NCBI GenBank assembly: GCA_965204165.1 | Contig: OZ241969.1 | Location: 3,410,001 to 3,474,000 of the forward strand | Reading direction: 5' to 3' | From: VYFG01 sp965204165 | GTDB lineage: Bacteria; Pseudomonadota; Gammaproteobacteria; Arenicellales; Poriferihabitantaceae | DNA length: 64,000 nt | Part shown: positions 42,879 through 52,443 of the stretch, in pieces | Layout: every line of letters begins with the position of its first letter | Numbering within the stretch: the stretch's first letter is position 1 | Translations under genes and position numbers: made by a program | Notes under the pieces: generated by a model | The model's database searches: none | What the model was told of the DNA's origin: nothing | The model's input: only the letters and a program-made list of their open reading frames with translations

Positions 42879-43267
42879 TGGTATGACCCGCCTCACCCTC
42901 GGGGGGTAGCAAACTGCAACCAACTCCGATCGACGATGAGCCATACAGCAACACCACCGGCATCCCGCACACGCCTGTCAGGCGGGACCGCGGAACGGAA
43001 TGCAGCCGGATCGCGGAGGCGCGCGATGCCGGGACAGCGCAGCCCGTCGGGTTGCCGGTCTGCAAGCAAAGCGGTGATCAGGGGGTATCCTTCCAGGGGC
43101 GGTTTTCTCTTCACCCCGAAACCCGCTACAGTGAGCGCTCCGTTGCGTTGTGGCGCCGGGGGACGGGTGATCCGGAAGAGAAGAGAGGCCATGGTCCATC
43201 CCTGTCGGATACGGCTTCTGGGAGCCCCAATGATCTGTACATCATTCACACACTCGAGGAATGAACC
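42879..43267. other. Right flank of cassette, 389 bp without a supported gene
   Basis: Composition returns to GC-rich. Short frames occur on both strands without family sequence. GAGGAATGAACC just before 43268 is a plausible leader of the truncated nuclease gene that follows. Confidence 0.5.
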
Positions 43268-43336
43268 ATGACCAAGACGAAACATACCACGAAACCCCGA
43301 TCCGTTCCCGCCTTCATTGGCATCGACCCAGGGTAA
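43268..43336 (+). pseudogene. N-terminal fragment of an RNase H-fold protein (RuvC-like or IS110-type), truncated
   Basis: The frame begins MTKTKHTTKPRSVPA, continues FIGIDPG and then meets a stop. FIGIDPG is the first strand, with catalytic Asp, of RuvC-like resolvases and DEDD transposases. A good ribosome-binding site (GAGGAATGAACC) precedes it. The rest is gone, replaced by DNA leading to the DUF4338-ISAs1 gene, whose left end may be the CAGGGT at 43329. It is most simply a gene cut by that insertion. Confidence 0.5.
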
Positions 43337-43450
43337 TTCTTTTCTGCAGAGTTTTTTCTTCCGGTCAAAGGACTTACCCCAAACACTGGACTTTTCCCCC
43401 GGGTACTGGTATAAATCCCGTCACAAGACCATCAGACGGACATACGCAAG

Positions 43451-45228
43451 GTGGACCTTTCAGAGGTGTCGGTAGACATCATACCGGCGAGAGATGAATC
43501 CCGGTTCCGGGATCTGATGCAGGCGCATCACTATCTCGGCGCGGTGCCGGCGCGGGGCGAGACGCTGCGCTATGTGGCCCATCACCGGGGGCGCTGGCTG
43601 GCACTGGCCATGTTCTCGGCATCGGCGCTGAAATGCGGCGCCCGGGACCGGTGGATCGGCTGGGAGTACGGCATCCGGTTCGGCCGCCTGCACCTGATCA
43701 CCAACAACTCGCGCTTCCTGATCCTGCCCGGCGCACCGCGCAACCTCGGCTCGCGCGTGCTTTCCCTGTGCACCCGCCGCCTCGCCCGCGACTGGCCGCT
43801 CCGCTTCGGTCACGGCCTCCTGCTGGTGGAGACCTTCGTCGACCCCGCCCGCTTCCACGGCACCGTCTACCGCGCCGCCAACTGGATCGAGGTCGGGCAT
43901 ACCCGGGGCTTCGGCCGCGAGGGCCCGGGCTACAGCGAACACGCAAATCCCAAGCTCGTCTTCGTCCATCCCCTGTCGCGCACCGCCCGCGCCCGCCTCC
44001 GGGACCCCTGCCTCGACACCACACTGCAACATGGAGTACCCAGGATGACTCTCACCGCCGAACAGATGCGATCCCTGCCCGACTTCTTCCGCGACATCGA
44101 CGATCCCCGACGCCGCCAGGGCCGCCGCCACGCCCTGTCCACCATGCTGGCATTGGCAGCAGCGGCCACGCTCTGCGGCATGCGCGGCTACAAGGCCATG
44201 AGCGAATGGATCGACGACCTCAGCCCCAGGGTCCTGGAACGTTTCCGCGTACGCCGTTCCAGGAGCGGACACCAGGTGCCCAGCCTGTCCGCCATCCGCA
44301 GCGTCCTCATCCGCATCGACCCGGACCAGTTCGATGCCGCCCTGCGGGCGTGGCACCAGGTCCATGGCCCAAAGGACACCGCCATTGCCGTCGACGGCAA
44401 GACCATCCGGGGCGCCATCGATGACCAGGGCAACCGGCCCCATGTGCTCGGCGCCGTCGGCCACCACACCGGAATCCCCTGGAGTCAAAAAAAGTCGGCC
44501 TGAAACCGGGGGCCGATGACGAAACCAAACGCACCAACGAGATCGGCATCGTCATCCCGCTGCTCGACACCCTCTCCGACATCGAAGGATGCACCATCAC
44601 CACCGATGCCATGCTCACCCAACGCAAGCTCGCCGACTATCTCCACGGACGCCGCGCCCACTACCTCTTCACCGTCAAGGGCAACCAGAAAAACCTGCTC
44701 GCCGATATCCGACTGCTCCTCGACCGCCACATCCAGCGCCGTCCGCCGGACTTCACCGACCAGGCCCCCAAACCCGTCCATGGCCGCCGGGAGCGCCGTT
44801 CCGTCTGGGTCTCGGACAAGCTCAACCACTACCTCCAGTTCCCCAACGTCGGACAGGTCTTCGCCGTGATGCGTGAAACCACCGAAACCGCAACCGGCAG
44901 GAAACGCCGTGAGATCGCCTACGGAATCACCAGCCTGACCCCAAATGACGCCTCCCCCGAGCGAATCCTCTCCCTCAACCGCGGGCACTGGTCCGTCGAG
45001 GCCATGCATCATGTCCTCGACTGGACCTTCGACGAGGACCGCAGCCGAATCCGGGCCGGACACGGTCCCCAGAACATGTCCCGCCTCAGGCGATTCGCCA
45101 TCGGCATCATACAGAGCCGGGGACTCGCCGTCGCCGAAACCATGCGCCACCTCGCCAGGAATCCCCGACGCATGCTCGACTTCCTCAAGATGACCGACAA
45201 CGCCAGGCCAAACCCGGCTACCGGCTGA
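43451..45228 (+). pseudogene. ISAs1-family transposase with N-terminal DUF4338 (DruA-like) domain, one frameshift
   Basis: The first frame (43451-44503, GTG start) encodes a DUF4338 domain: RFRDLMQAHHYLGAVPARG, SALKCGARDRWIGW, LILPGAPRNLGSRVL and YSEHANPKLVFVHPLSR. The start of an ISAs1 transposase follows: FFRDIDDPRRRQGRRH, AIAVDGKTIRGA. At the A7 run near 44487-44493 the frame must slip by -1 to continue as GLKPGADDETKRTNEIG, TTDAMLTQRKLADYL, FTVKGNQKNLL and LNRGHWSVEAMHHVLDWTF, ending at 45228. One extra A would make a single ORF. DUF4338 is also the domain of DruA in the Druantia defence system. Either programmed slippage on A7, decay or sequencing error explains the break. Confidence 0.75.
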
Positions 45229-45440
45229 GCATCCCTCCAGGCCCCGAATCCTCAGCCCCTCAACACACAGGGGCGGGAACAGTCATGCCTCAACGGAACG
45301 GAAATCCACCTCCGGGAACATCAACCTGCCCGGTGTAACCACCATGGCGCCCAATTCAGTCCAAAGTGGCCAAAATAATCCGTGATAAATCCCAAGCACG
45401 GCAGTAACGATCTCTTCGGGCGAATCAGAACAAATTTGCC
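45229..45440. other. Junction between ISAs1-type gene and IS110-type gene
   Basis: 212 bp presumably holding the right end of the ISAs1 element and the left end of the IS110-type element. I could not find a copy of the CAGGGT-type left end in inverted orientation, so the ISAs1 boundary is undefined. Confidence 0.4.
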
Positions 45441-46466
45441 TTGGGCATCGACCTGGCGAAGAACTCGGTCCATGTCCACGGCGTCGACGCATCGGGCCGC
45501 AGCTGCGTTGACCGGAAGCTGAAGCCGGCGAAGCTGAAGGAATACCTGGCCAACCTGGCACCCTGCGTGGTGGGCATGGAGGCCTGCGGCCGGGCCCACC
45601 AGTGGGGCCGGGACGTTCTGGCCATGGGGCATGAGGCGAAGCTCATGGCCCCTCAGTTCGTCAAGCCTTACGTCAAGACCAACAAGAACGACCGGGCGGA
45701 CGCCGCGGCGATCTGCGAGGCGGTCCAGCGCCCGAACATGCGCTTCGTGGGGATCAAGAGCGCGGACCGTCAGGCGCAGCAGGCCATCCACCGGGTCCGG
45801 TCCCGGGCGGTTGGCAACCGGACGGCCCACGCGAACGCGGTCCGCGGCCTGCTGGCCGAATTCGGCATCGAGATTCCCCTGGGCATCTGGAAGGTCCGGC
45901 CGGCGGTGGCGGAGATCCTGGGGAACGGCGGTACTTCTGACATCACCCTGCCTCCCCGGTTTCTGGACGTGCTGGCCGAGCTGTACGACGAGTTGGTGCA
46001 CATGGACGGGCGGGTGGAGAAATACAACCGGATGATCGAGGAGATTGCCCAGTCGGACGAGCAGGCACAACTGCTGATGACGATCCCCGGAGTGGGTCCG
46101 ATGACGGCCACTGCGCTGCTGTCCACCATGGGCGACCCAGGTATGTTCCGGAACGGTCGGGAATGCGCGGCCTGGCTCGGCCTGGTGCCGGGGCAGCGTT
46201 CGACCGGCGGCAAGGACCGGCTGCTGGGGATATCGAAACGGGGCGACCGGTATCTGCGCTGCCTGGTGGTCCATGGGGCGCGGACGATGGTCAATCAGCT
46301 TTCCCGGAAGGAGAAGACGGATCGTCGAAGCCAGTGGCTGAAGGGTTTGCTGGAGCGGCGTCACCGGAACGTGGCGACGGTGGCGCTGGCGAACCGGATG
46401 GTGCGGACCGCGTGGGCGGTGCTGACGTCCGGCATGCCGTACGAAGAGAATCATGTGCCTGCCTGA
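45441..46466 (+). CDS. IS110-family (IS1111-like) DEDD transposase
   Basis: 341 aa. The N-terminal DEDD domain has LGIDLAKNSVHVHGVDASG (Asp), VVGMEACG (Glu) and KNDRADAAAI (Asp), and the C-terminal Tnp_20 domain has LLMTIPGVGPMTATALL and FRNGRECAAWLGLVPGQRSTGGK with the catalytic Ser region. The HVHGVDASG form is typical of the IS1111 subgroup. There is no ATG at the expected start: TTG at 45441 begins right at the first strand, and the open frame extends only to 45408. The very N-terminus may have been lost, or TTG is used. The downstream region probably encodes the guide RNA. Confidence 0.85.
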   Translation: MGIDLAKNSVHVHGVDASGRSCVDRKLKPAKLKEYLANLAPCVVGMEACGRAHQWGRDVLAMGHEAKLMAPQFVKPYVKTNKNDRADAAAICEAVQRPNMRFVGIKSADRQAQQAIHRVRSRAVGNRTAHANAVRGLLAEFGIEIPLGIWKVRPAVAEILGNGGTSDITLPPRFLDVLAELYDELVHMDGRVEKYNRMIEEIAQSDEQAQLLMTIPGVGPMTATALLSTMGDPGMFRNGRECAAWLGLVPGQRSTGGKDRLLGISKRGDRYLRCLVVHGARTMVNQLSRKEKTDRRSQWLKGLLERRHRNVATVALANRMVRTAWAVLTSGMPYEENHVPA

Positions 46467-46821
46467 GGGCAGGCCAGTGGAGGATCGGGAACCTGGTTCC
46501 GGATTCCAAATATCAACCTGACATTAGAGTAGAACAGTTACCCACCAGGGTTGCTTGAGAGCAATTGATCGTGATGGCAGAAAAGGCAAATCGCCGGCGT
46601 GAGAACCTGTGTTTTCCAAAGACCCGATCCATAGAGCACCTGACGGTGTACTGTGTAGAGGTCGCTAGATTGATAAGGACACGCCGGCGCGCATTCCATC
46701 AGGGCCAGGGGCATAGAGATCCCCATCGAAAGGTCGGATATATGGCAGCAGCCCGTCACTTCCGGATCGACGATTGTTCTTGCATACCGGGGCGGGTCAT
46801 ATATGGAAAAAAATACAAGAA
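46467..46821 (+). ncRNA. Candidate IS110/IS1111 guide (bridge/seek) RNA region
   Basis: IS1111-group elements carry a long non-coding right end downstream of the transposase, from which the targeting RNA is made. Here about 350 bases follow the stop with no supported gene but with many short inverted repeats (for example GGGAACCTGGTTCC at 46488-46501, a palindrome) and the run CGTGATGGCAG...CGCCGGCG...GAGAACCTG, which resembles conserved stretches in this position in other IS1111 elements. I infer the function; exact RNA ends are not visible. Confidence 0.4.
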
Positions 46822-47013
46822 ATGCGTTTTTCAGGATTCAATACTCTAGTAGAAACGATCCGTCAAGAATTTATTTTAGAAGCAAGAAAAACAATGAGAG
46901 GTACCGAAGAATTCAACAGTGCATTAAGAAACTTTCATAAAATCATGGCTCAGCAGGAAACCCTTGCGCAAGAAAATAGAATGGCTAGCAATGAATTTAG
47001 AGACGCTAAATAA
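46822..47013 (+). CDS. Small hypothetical protein (63 aa)
   Basis: MRFSGFNTLVETIRQEFIL starts an AT-rich frame that is strongly helical and charged (EARKTMRGTEEFNSALRNF, QQETLAQENRMASNEFRDAK), suggesting a coiled coil. No ribosome-binding site is obvious, and no family is recognised. Composition differs from the flanking IS110 region. It may be a remnant of a larger gene. Confidence 0.35.
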   Translation: MRFSGFNTLVETIRQEFILEARKTMRGTEEFNSALRNFHKIMAQQETLAQENRMASNEFRDAK

Positions 47014-47356
47014 CAATCCATGTTAATAATTTCACAAGATATCATCAAGGATGGTAGTTACCCGAATATATCGAACGGCTAGGTTATCAATCTGACTAAA
47101 CTACAAAATGTAGAAGCCGGCACTTGATCTAACGGTTACTGGTTCGATGGGGCGACTGTCAGTTGAAGTCTTGTTCGCAAACTTATCCTGCCAGATTTTC
47201 CTGCCACCCTCCAATGGCTTGAATACTCTCCGAAACACCACGACCGCTGCTGTACGAATTACATCCAGTAACCGGAACGGACCCTGATGCGGACAATGCC
47301 GCCGGTGCATGTCCCCTGTAAGGATCTGTGATGGGACAGAGTTTCGCGGTAATTAT
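47014..47356. other. Gene-free stretch, 343 bp
   Basis: No gene or structured repeat found; the frames overlapping it are out-of-frame extensions of the pseudogene on the minus strand. Confidence 0.45.
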
Positions 47357-47794
47357 TCTCGTTCCAGCATCTCCAGAGAACGCTCCAGCATGCCCGGATA
47401 GATTGCCTTCAGCGCGGCACGCAGTTCCATTGCCCGTCCGTCCGGATGCGGATGTCCCAGCAGCGCTCTCACGACCTCGAAGGCGCGCCGGGGGATCGTC
47501 TCCGGGGCGCGGTTCCAGCACACCGGCAAGGCCGGGCTCCTCCAGCAGCATCCACGCAAGCAGCTAACAGGAAGCTGCTTCCAGTTCCAGTTTCTGCTCC
47601 AGCGCAATCTGCCACGCTTCCTTCGGGTTCCAAGCCGGAATTCCAGGCAACTCAAACAGTTCTCCGATCCGGCCAGGCGCCACACGACACAGTGTGAACC
47701 GGGCCCGATGGCCCCAGCGCGTTCGCGCAGCCGCCAGCAGGCCTCCGCGAGCCGGGAAAAAGTTGCGGCTCCCTTTCATATTCGGTAACGGCAA
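47353..47794 (-). pseudogene. Decayed gene for an unidentified soluble protein
   Basis: A minus-strand protein can be followed from MKGSRNFFPARGGLLAAAR and FELPGIPAWNPKEAWQIA to LEQKLELEAASC. A TAG then stops it near 47564, after which the same frame continues LLAWMLLEEPGLAGVLE. The last part is in another frame: RRAFEVVRALLGHPHPDGRA, MELRAALKAIYPGMLERSL. One nonsense codon and one frameshift are therefore needed to read it whole. Uniform amino-acid style across breaks argues that it was one gene. Family unknown. Confidence 0.45.
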
Positions 47795-48140
47795 AGACCG
47801 AACGCTTCACGTGCTCCCAGTCGAGACCTTCCCGATACGCACGGGAAGCATGGTGTTCGGGGTATCGGGGATCGAATTCTCTATCATCCAGCGCCAGGTC
47901 GCATCAGCAAGTATGCATGGTCTTCATTCCGGGCTGGGTCGTGGCTATTGGCGTCTACCCCGATTCCGGTGTTGCCATAAACATGACATCCTGATTCCCT
48001 ACAATCCCATTGGTATACAAGGTTTTCAGCATTCTTTGTAATTGAAGTTCCGGTTTAATTTGGGCTAACGCTTCACTCTTGCCCGAAACTCCTTCAATGC
48101 ATGATGCCGCGAAGGGCGGGAATCGCAATCCATCCGCTCC
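47795..48140. other. Gene-free stretch, 346 bp
   Basis: No supported gene. It should contain the promoter of the exported protein starting at 48141. Confidence 0.45.
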
Positions 48141-49070
48141 ATGACCCGCCACACCGACCGTTCACGAAAAGCGGCTGAAATTGCCGGTACTGTTGTACTG
48201 TTGCTCGTGATCAGCGTCCTGATCGCCGCGCCCTTGGCCCGGGCGGACACGAATTCCTTCTTCACCAGATATTCCTCGTTACGGATCGTCGACCGTGACG
48301 ACGATCTCCAGGAACTGGTTTCGGACGGCTGGGAAGAGAACTGGCATCCCGGCTGGTCGGTGCCGGGTACCGGGAACTGGCGTCTGGCTGTCGAGACGGC
48401 CATCCCATGGCGACCCGATACGGATGTTGTCGTACTCCTGCGACTGGAGATCAGCAACGCCTGCACGGGATGGTATCAGTTCGTCGTCGTGCCCGAGTTG
48501 GGATATCCGTGGGCTACAGAAGCGTCTGAAACCTGCGCCCTGGGGACTCTTGCCATGCGTGTCTCGCACAACGGAATTGAGATTGACACAATAGCAGTGA
48601 GCCGTCCGGATCTCTCGCATGTCACCTTTCGGTTCGACGGTGAGGGAACGGAGGAGATCGAGGTTGCCCGCGACGATTCCGGGGCGGAGATTGCAGGATC
48701 TGGTTCCGGTGTCACCAGGTGGATCGGAACCCACCCGGCAGTCATTCTCGACGAATCTTCGGAACGGCGTCGCTTCGGTACGATCATGCCCCCTGAAGCT
48801 TTGTATGAACTGGTTCGTAACACGTATGTCGCTGTTCCCGGCGACACCCGGACAGTGGACGGTATCCTGGTCGCCTGGGGATGCAGGCCCCACAATTGCC
48901 CATATGAACAGGGAGGCATCGCGATCGAGGTGGCCACGGGGCGGCCTTACGCCGTTACCTGTTCCGAGGAACACGGCGTCAGGGTCTTCGGCGGCAAGCC
49001 CTCGGCAATTCCCGAACCGCTCCGAGCGATCGGTGCCCGGAAATGTAGTTTCTGGAGGGACACGAATTAA
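48141..49070 (+). CDS. Exported protein of unknown function (309 aa)
   Basis: The N-terminal signal peptide runs to about residue 35: basic MTRHTDRSRK, hydrophobic IAGTVVLLLVISVLIAAPL, cleavage near ARA-D. The mature part is rich in beta strands and paired cysteines. Its C-terminal end contains ILVAWGCRPHNCPYEQGGIA, whose C-x-PH-x-C resembles the loop of Ivy-type lysozyme inhibitors (CKPHDC), followed by a strand with VTCSEEHGVRVFGG. The match is limited to this loop and strand. A periplasmic inhibitor or envelope protein is possible. It lies among mobile elements, 354 bp before a second exported protein. Confidence 0.65.
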   Translation: MTRHTDRSRKAAEIAGTVVLLLVISVLIAAPLARADTNSFFTRYSSLRIVDRDDDLQELVSDGWEENWHPGWSVPGTGNWRLAVETAIPWRPDTDVVVLLRLEISNACTGWYQFVVVPELGYPWATEASETCALGTLAMRVSHNGIEIDTIAVSRPDLSHVTFRFDGEGTEEIEVARDDSGAEIAGSGSGVTRWIGTHPAVILDESSERRRFGTIMPPEALYELVRNTYVAVPGDTRTVDGILVAWGCRPHNCPYEQGGIAIEVATGRPYAVTCSEEHGVRVFGGKPSAIPEPLRAIGARKCSFWRDTN

Positions 49071-49418
49071 GAAGTCGACGAATCGTCCCGGCAGTCCCGG
49101 CGTATGTTAGGGGATATTGATGCACTAACCAGACCTATGGCTGGACCGAAGTACCGAAGGAACTTCCGGCAACCCCTCCGCGCACGGGTAGCAAAAGCGT
49201 TGGCACATCAAAATTCCGACGCCAGGAACCTGGGAGGCCGCGGGAATGTATGAAACCAAAATCCTGTACTTCGCCAGGAATCCCGAGGCGTCGAGGGATT
49301 TGCAAGTGAGAAGATTCTTACGCAACAAAGAAATGTTCGGGTCTTATACGTCCTGCAAGGTGGGCAAGCCGCAATCCGCTTGCCGACGGTTTCAGGTACG
49401 ACTTGCCTGCATGAACAA
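49071..49418. other. Intergenic region between the two exported-protein genes
   Basis: 348 bp. Short frames only, no family sequence, no clear promoter. Confidence 0.45.
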
Positions 49419-50369
49419 ATGGCCATGACAAACGCTCCCCTAACCCGAACCGGCAGAGTCTTTACTTCCACCATCCACGCGATCGCCTTGGTCCTGATCG
49501 TGCTGGTGCTTGCGCACCACGGCGCGCAAGCACAGACCTATGAGGGCGGGGGCTGTTACGACATTGATCCCTCCACGCTCGAATGGCGCCCTCAGGCAAA
49601 GTGGCAAGCACAGGACTACCCATGGCTGATTCTGTCACAGAGAGTCGAGGGAACACCTCCGGGGCATTTCCTCCATGCTGAAGGCGGGCGTTGCCTCGGA
49701 AGGATCGAGCATCTTATTGCACGTATCGTGAACACCTGCCGCCATCCTGTGTCCGGTCGGAGCCATTGGCTGATTTACACTCAAAGCGGCGCCTATCTTG
49801 GCTATATCGAGATATGGTCGGTTGATCCCGCGTCAGGCAATCCGGTGCGGGACTATGTCGAGGTCTGGGGAGACCGTGTGTTGAAGGGAGTGGGGATGGA
49901 GCAACTGGTTGCCGCCGATGGAAGCTGTCTGTGGCAGGAACGAAAGGAGGGACGCGAACTCTTCGACGTTGCGATGTCTGACCTGCGTATCGGCAGGGAA
50001 GTCGGTAACCCCCGCCGGCTATCCGAGCTGCCGACGCGCATTGTGCCGGCGGAGACGGTGAAACATTGGCTGAAGGCTCTGGACGGCATCGCAAGGCTTG
50101 AAGGAGCCGTCTATGCCAGTGATGCCGACCGGGAGGCGTGGCGGGTGGTTCAGGTCTACGGTGTATGGAATTGTGATGCAGAGGGAGTCGTCCTGGTGCT
50201 CGACCGAAAAACGGGGGTTTGGAGAGCGATTTACGACGTGCCCTCAGGCTGCTCGAAGGTCCTCAGCTTTTCGCTCCGCGACATGATCATCATTCACGAC
50301 CGGCTGTACGTATGTAAGCGGCCATTCTGGGGCGTCTTTCCCCTTGTCCCCGTCCCTGGATACTCTTGA
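49419..50369 (+). CDS. Second exported protein of unknown function (316 aa)
   Basis: The frame from 49419 gives a signal peptide (TSTIHAIALVLIVLVLAHHG, cleavage near AQA-Q, about residue 38) and a mature part with several cysteines (GGGCYDID, GRCLGRIEH, WNCDAEGVV, PSGCSKVL) and many Trp-containing strands such as HWLIYTQSGAYLGYIEIW. Not recognised. ATGs at 49419 and 49425 are equally possible; neither has a good ribosome-binding site. The gene ends about 50 bp before the likely IS66 left end, so IS insertion may have cut its transcript. Confidence 0.6.
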   Translation: MAMTNAPLTRTGRVFTSTIHAIALVLIVLVLAHHGAQAQTYEGGGCYDIDPSTLEWRPQAKWQAQDYPWLILSQRVEGTPPGHFLHAEGGRCLGRIEHLIARIVNTCRHPVSGRSHWLIYTQSGAYLGYIEIWSVDPASGNPVRDYVEVWGDRVLKGVGMEQLVAADGSCLWQERKEGRELFDVAMSDLRIGREVGNPRRLSELPTRIVPAETVKHWLKALDGIARLEGAVYASDADREAWRVVQVYGVWNCDAEGVVLVLDRKTGVWRAIYDVPSGCSKVLSFSLRDMIIIHDRLYVCKRPFWGVFPLVPVPGYS

Positions 50370-50454
50370 CCGGGTTTTCCCGGGCAAGCACCAGGACATC
50401 CACATTCAGGGCGAGGTGTAAGGCCGACGGCGAATTGAAGCCGCGGACGGCAGG

Positions 50455-52044
50455 TCAGTGCAGGGTGCTCCCGACCCTGTCCAGGTCGCCCTTCAGCGGA
50501 TCGTCCCCGAACTTCTCCTTCCAGACCCGGGGCGTCAGGTCGATCACGTCCTTCGCCGGGTGCCGCCCGATCCGCTGCAGCACGTCCACCAGGTACACAT
50601 GGGGGTCGATTCCCTGCATCCTGCAGGTCACCAACAGGCTCTGGATCACGGCTACCCGATGCGCTCCCACCTCCGTCCAGCAAAACATCCAGTTCTTCCG
50701 GCCCACGGCAATCGGCCGCACCGCCCTCTCGACGTGGTTCGTGTCCAGCGGTACGTCCGGATCCGCCAGAAACACCTGCAGGGGGCCCTTACGGGCCATC
50801 GCATACTTCAGCGCCTTCGACAGCGGATTCGACGGCAGCAGGTCGTGGCGGCGGCACTGTCGATCACACCAATCCCAGAACGCCCCGGCCACCGGCAGAC
50901 TGTGGCGGGTCCGGTACGCCAGCTTCGCCTCCCCGGACAACGCCTTCTTCCGGATCCATTTCTCGTGGGCGTACAGAAGCCCGATCAGGGCCAGGGCATG
51001 ATCCGCCGCCTCCGGCTCCGCATCCAGCGCCGCCTCGAACTTCCTCCGGGCATGACTCCAGCAACACGCATGGGTCACCGCGGCCATCATCTCCGCAAAC
51101 CGGGTATAGCCGTCGAACCCGTCCGTCAGCAACGTCCCCGTGAAGTCGTCTCCCAGGATCTCCCGCACATGGCGGTGCGCCCGGGACTCCGTATACTTGA
51201 ACACCATCTCGTCCCTGTCGCCGTACACCGGCCACAACTGGCCCCGGCGCATCTTCCCCTTCGCTTGCCGCCCGGCCCTGATCGGGGTCTCGTCCATCCC
51301 CACCACGGCGCTTTCCAGCACGCTCCGGTACTGCGCCTCCCGGATCGGCTCGAGCAGGTCGATTGCCCTGCCCACCAGCACCGACAGCGTGCTCCGGGAC
51401 AACTGCACCCCGCAGTCCGCCATCCGCTGGTGCTGGCGATGCAGCGGAAGGTGGTACACGAACTTGTCCACCAGCATCCCCGCCAGCAGGCTCACGTCCG
51501 CGATGCTCCGGTCCAGCACGTTCGCCGGCGCCGGCGCCGTGTGCAGCTTCGCCTTCCCGACGGCGTCCTTCTCTCGGATCACCGGGCGGACGTACTTCAG
51601 GATCACGTAGCTTCCGGGACGCTGCGCCAGACGGTGGGTCACCTTCTCCCCGACCACCTCACGCCGGTCCTCCGGAATCCCATCGGCTTCCGGCGGCATC
51701 AGGACGATGGTTTCCACCGGAACCGTCTCGTCGAACCGGAGCCCCGATTCGTTGACGGCCCCCTCCCTGTTCTTGGGACCCCGCTTGCGGCGCTCGTAGC
51801 TGATCTTCTCCATGGCCGGCGGGGGCGCGGCGTCCGGCTTCAGGCCGAGGGACGCCAACAGGTCCGCCTGGTCCGGCGGCGGGTCCGGCAGATGCCGCTT
51901 CTCGGACTTGTCCCCGAACAGCTGGCGGTTGAACCAGGCCACCTGCCGCCTCAGCTCCGTCAGCTCCTCCTTCAGGGTCAGAATCTCCGCCCGAAGCGCG
52001 GCGTTGATATCGGATTCAGGGACTGCGGAAGCGGCCTGCAACAT
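50455..52044 (-). CDS. tnpC: IS66 transposase TnpC
   Basis: 529 aa. The N-terminal leucine-zipper-like helix (ILTLKEELTELRRQVAWFNRQLFGDKSEKR) is standard in IS66. A zinc-finger-like segment is reduced here. The DDE core includes GMDETPIRAG (first Asp), LLTDGFDGYTRF (second) and DTNHVERAVRPIAVGRKNWMF (Glu). The C-terminal IS66_C tail (HPAKDVIDLTPRVWKEKF) is present. It overlaps the tnpB end by 29 bases. Confidence 0.95.
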   Translation of the reverse strand: MLQAASAVPESDINAALRAEILTLKEELTELRRQVAWFNRQLFGDKSEKRHLPDPPPDQADLLASLGLKPDAAPPPAMEKISYERRKRGPKNREGAVNESGLRFDETVPVETIVLMPPEADGIPEDRREVVGEKVTHRLAQRPGSYVILKYVRPVIREKDAVGKAKLHTAPAPANVLDRSIADVSLLAGMLVDKFVYHLPLHRQHQRMADCGVQLSRSTLSVLVGRAIDLLEPIREAQYRSVLESAVVGMDETPIRAGRQAKGKMRRGQLWPVYGDRDEMVFKYTESRAHRHVREILGDDFTGTLLTDGFDGYTRFAEMMAAVTHACCWSHARRKFEAALDAEPEAADHALALIGLLYAHEKWIRKKALSGEAKLAYRTRHSLPVAGAFWDWCDRQCRRHDLLPSNPLSKALKYAMARKGPLQVFLADPDVPLDTNHVERAVRPIAVGRKNWMFCWTEVGAHRVAVIQSLLVTCRMQGIDPHVYLVDVLQRIGRHPAKDVIDLTPRVWKEKFGDDPLKGDLDRVGSTLH

Positions 52045-52438
52045 GGCGCTGGATTATAACATCAGCGCCCCTTTCCGTGGCCGTCCGGGGCTCCGCGGAA
52101 TGCCGGTATCGCTTGTGCCGGCGGATGTTTCCCACCGAGATCCCCTCCAGGATCAGCTTCAGGCCGGTCCAGTCCAGGGACAACTTGTCGTCGGCGCCCC
52201 CGCGGTAATGGAACCGGCCCCGCTCCAGGCGCTTCGACCAGATGCAGTATCCGCCCCGGTCGAAGTACAGGACCTTCATCATGCTCCGGCGGCGGTTGAT
52301 GAAGACGAACAGGTGCCCGCTGGCCGGATCCTCCTTCAGCACGTTCCGGACCAGCGCCGACAGGCCGTCGAAGGACTTCCTCATGTCCGTGGGCCGGGCG
52401 TACAGCCAAACCCGCACACGGTCTTCCGGAAAGAACAT
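52016..52438 (-). CDS. tnpB: IS66 accessory protein TnpB
   Basis: 140 aa from ATG 52438. The family motifs VWLYARPTDMRKSFDGLSAL, GHLFVFINRRRSMMKVLYFD and GYCIWSKRLERGRF are present. The C-terminus is longer than usual because the frame runs into tnpC. The start is six bases after the tnpA stop. TnpB is required for IS66 transposition, with unclear biochemical role. Confidence 0.9.
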   Translation of the reverse strand: MFFPEDRVRVWLYARPTDMRKSFDGLSALVRNVLKEDPASGHLFVFINRRRSMMKVLYFDRGGYCIWSKRLERGRFHYRGGADDKLSLDWTGLKLILEGISVGNIRRHKRYRHSAEPRTATERGADVIIQRHVAGRFRSP

Positions 52439-52443
52439 CCCCG

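Noticed and set aside
45321..46454. 377-aa minus-strand ORF
   Set aside because: Shadow of the IS110-type transposase.
50458..52059. 533-aa plus-strand ORF
   Set aside because: Shadow of IS66 tnpC.
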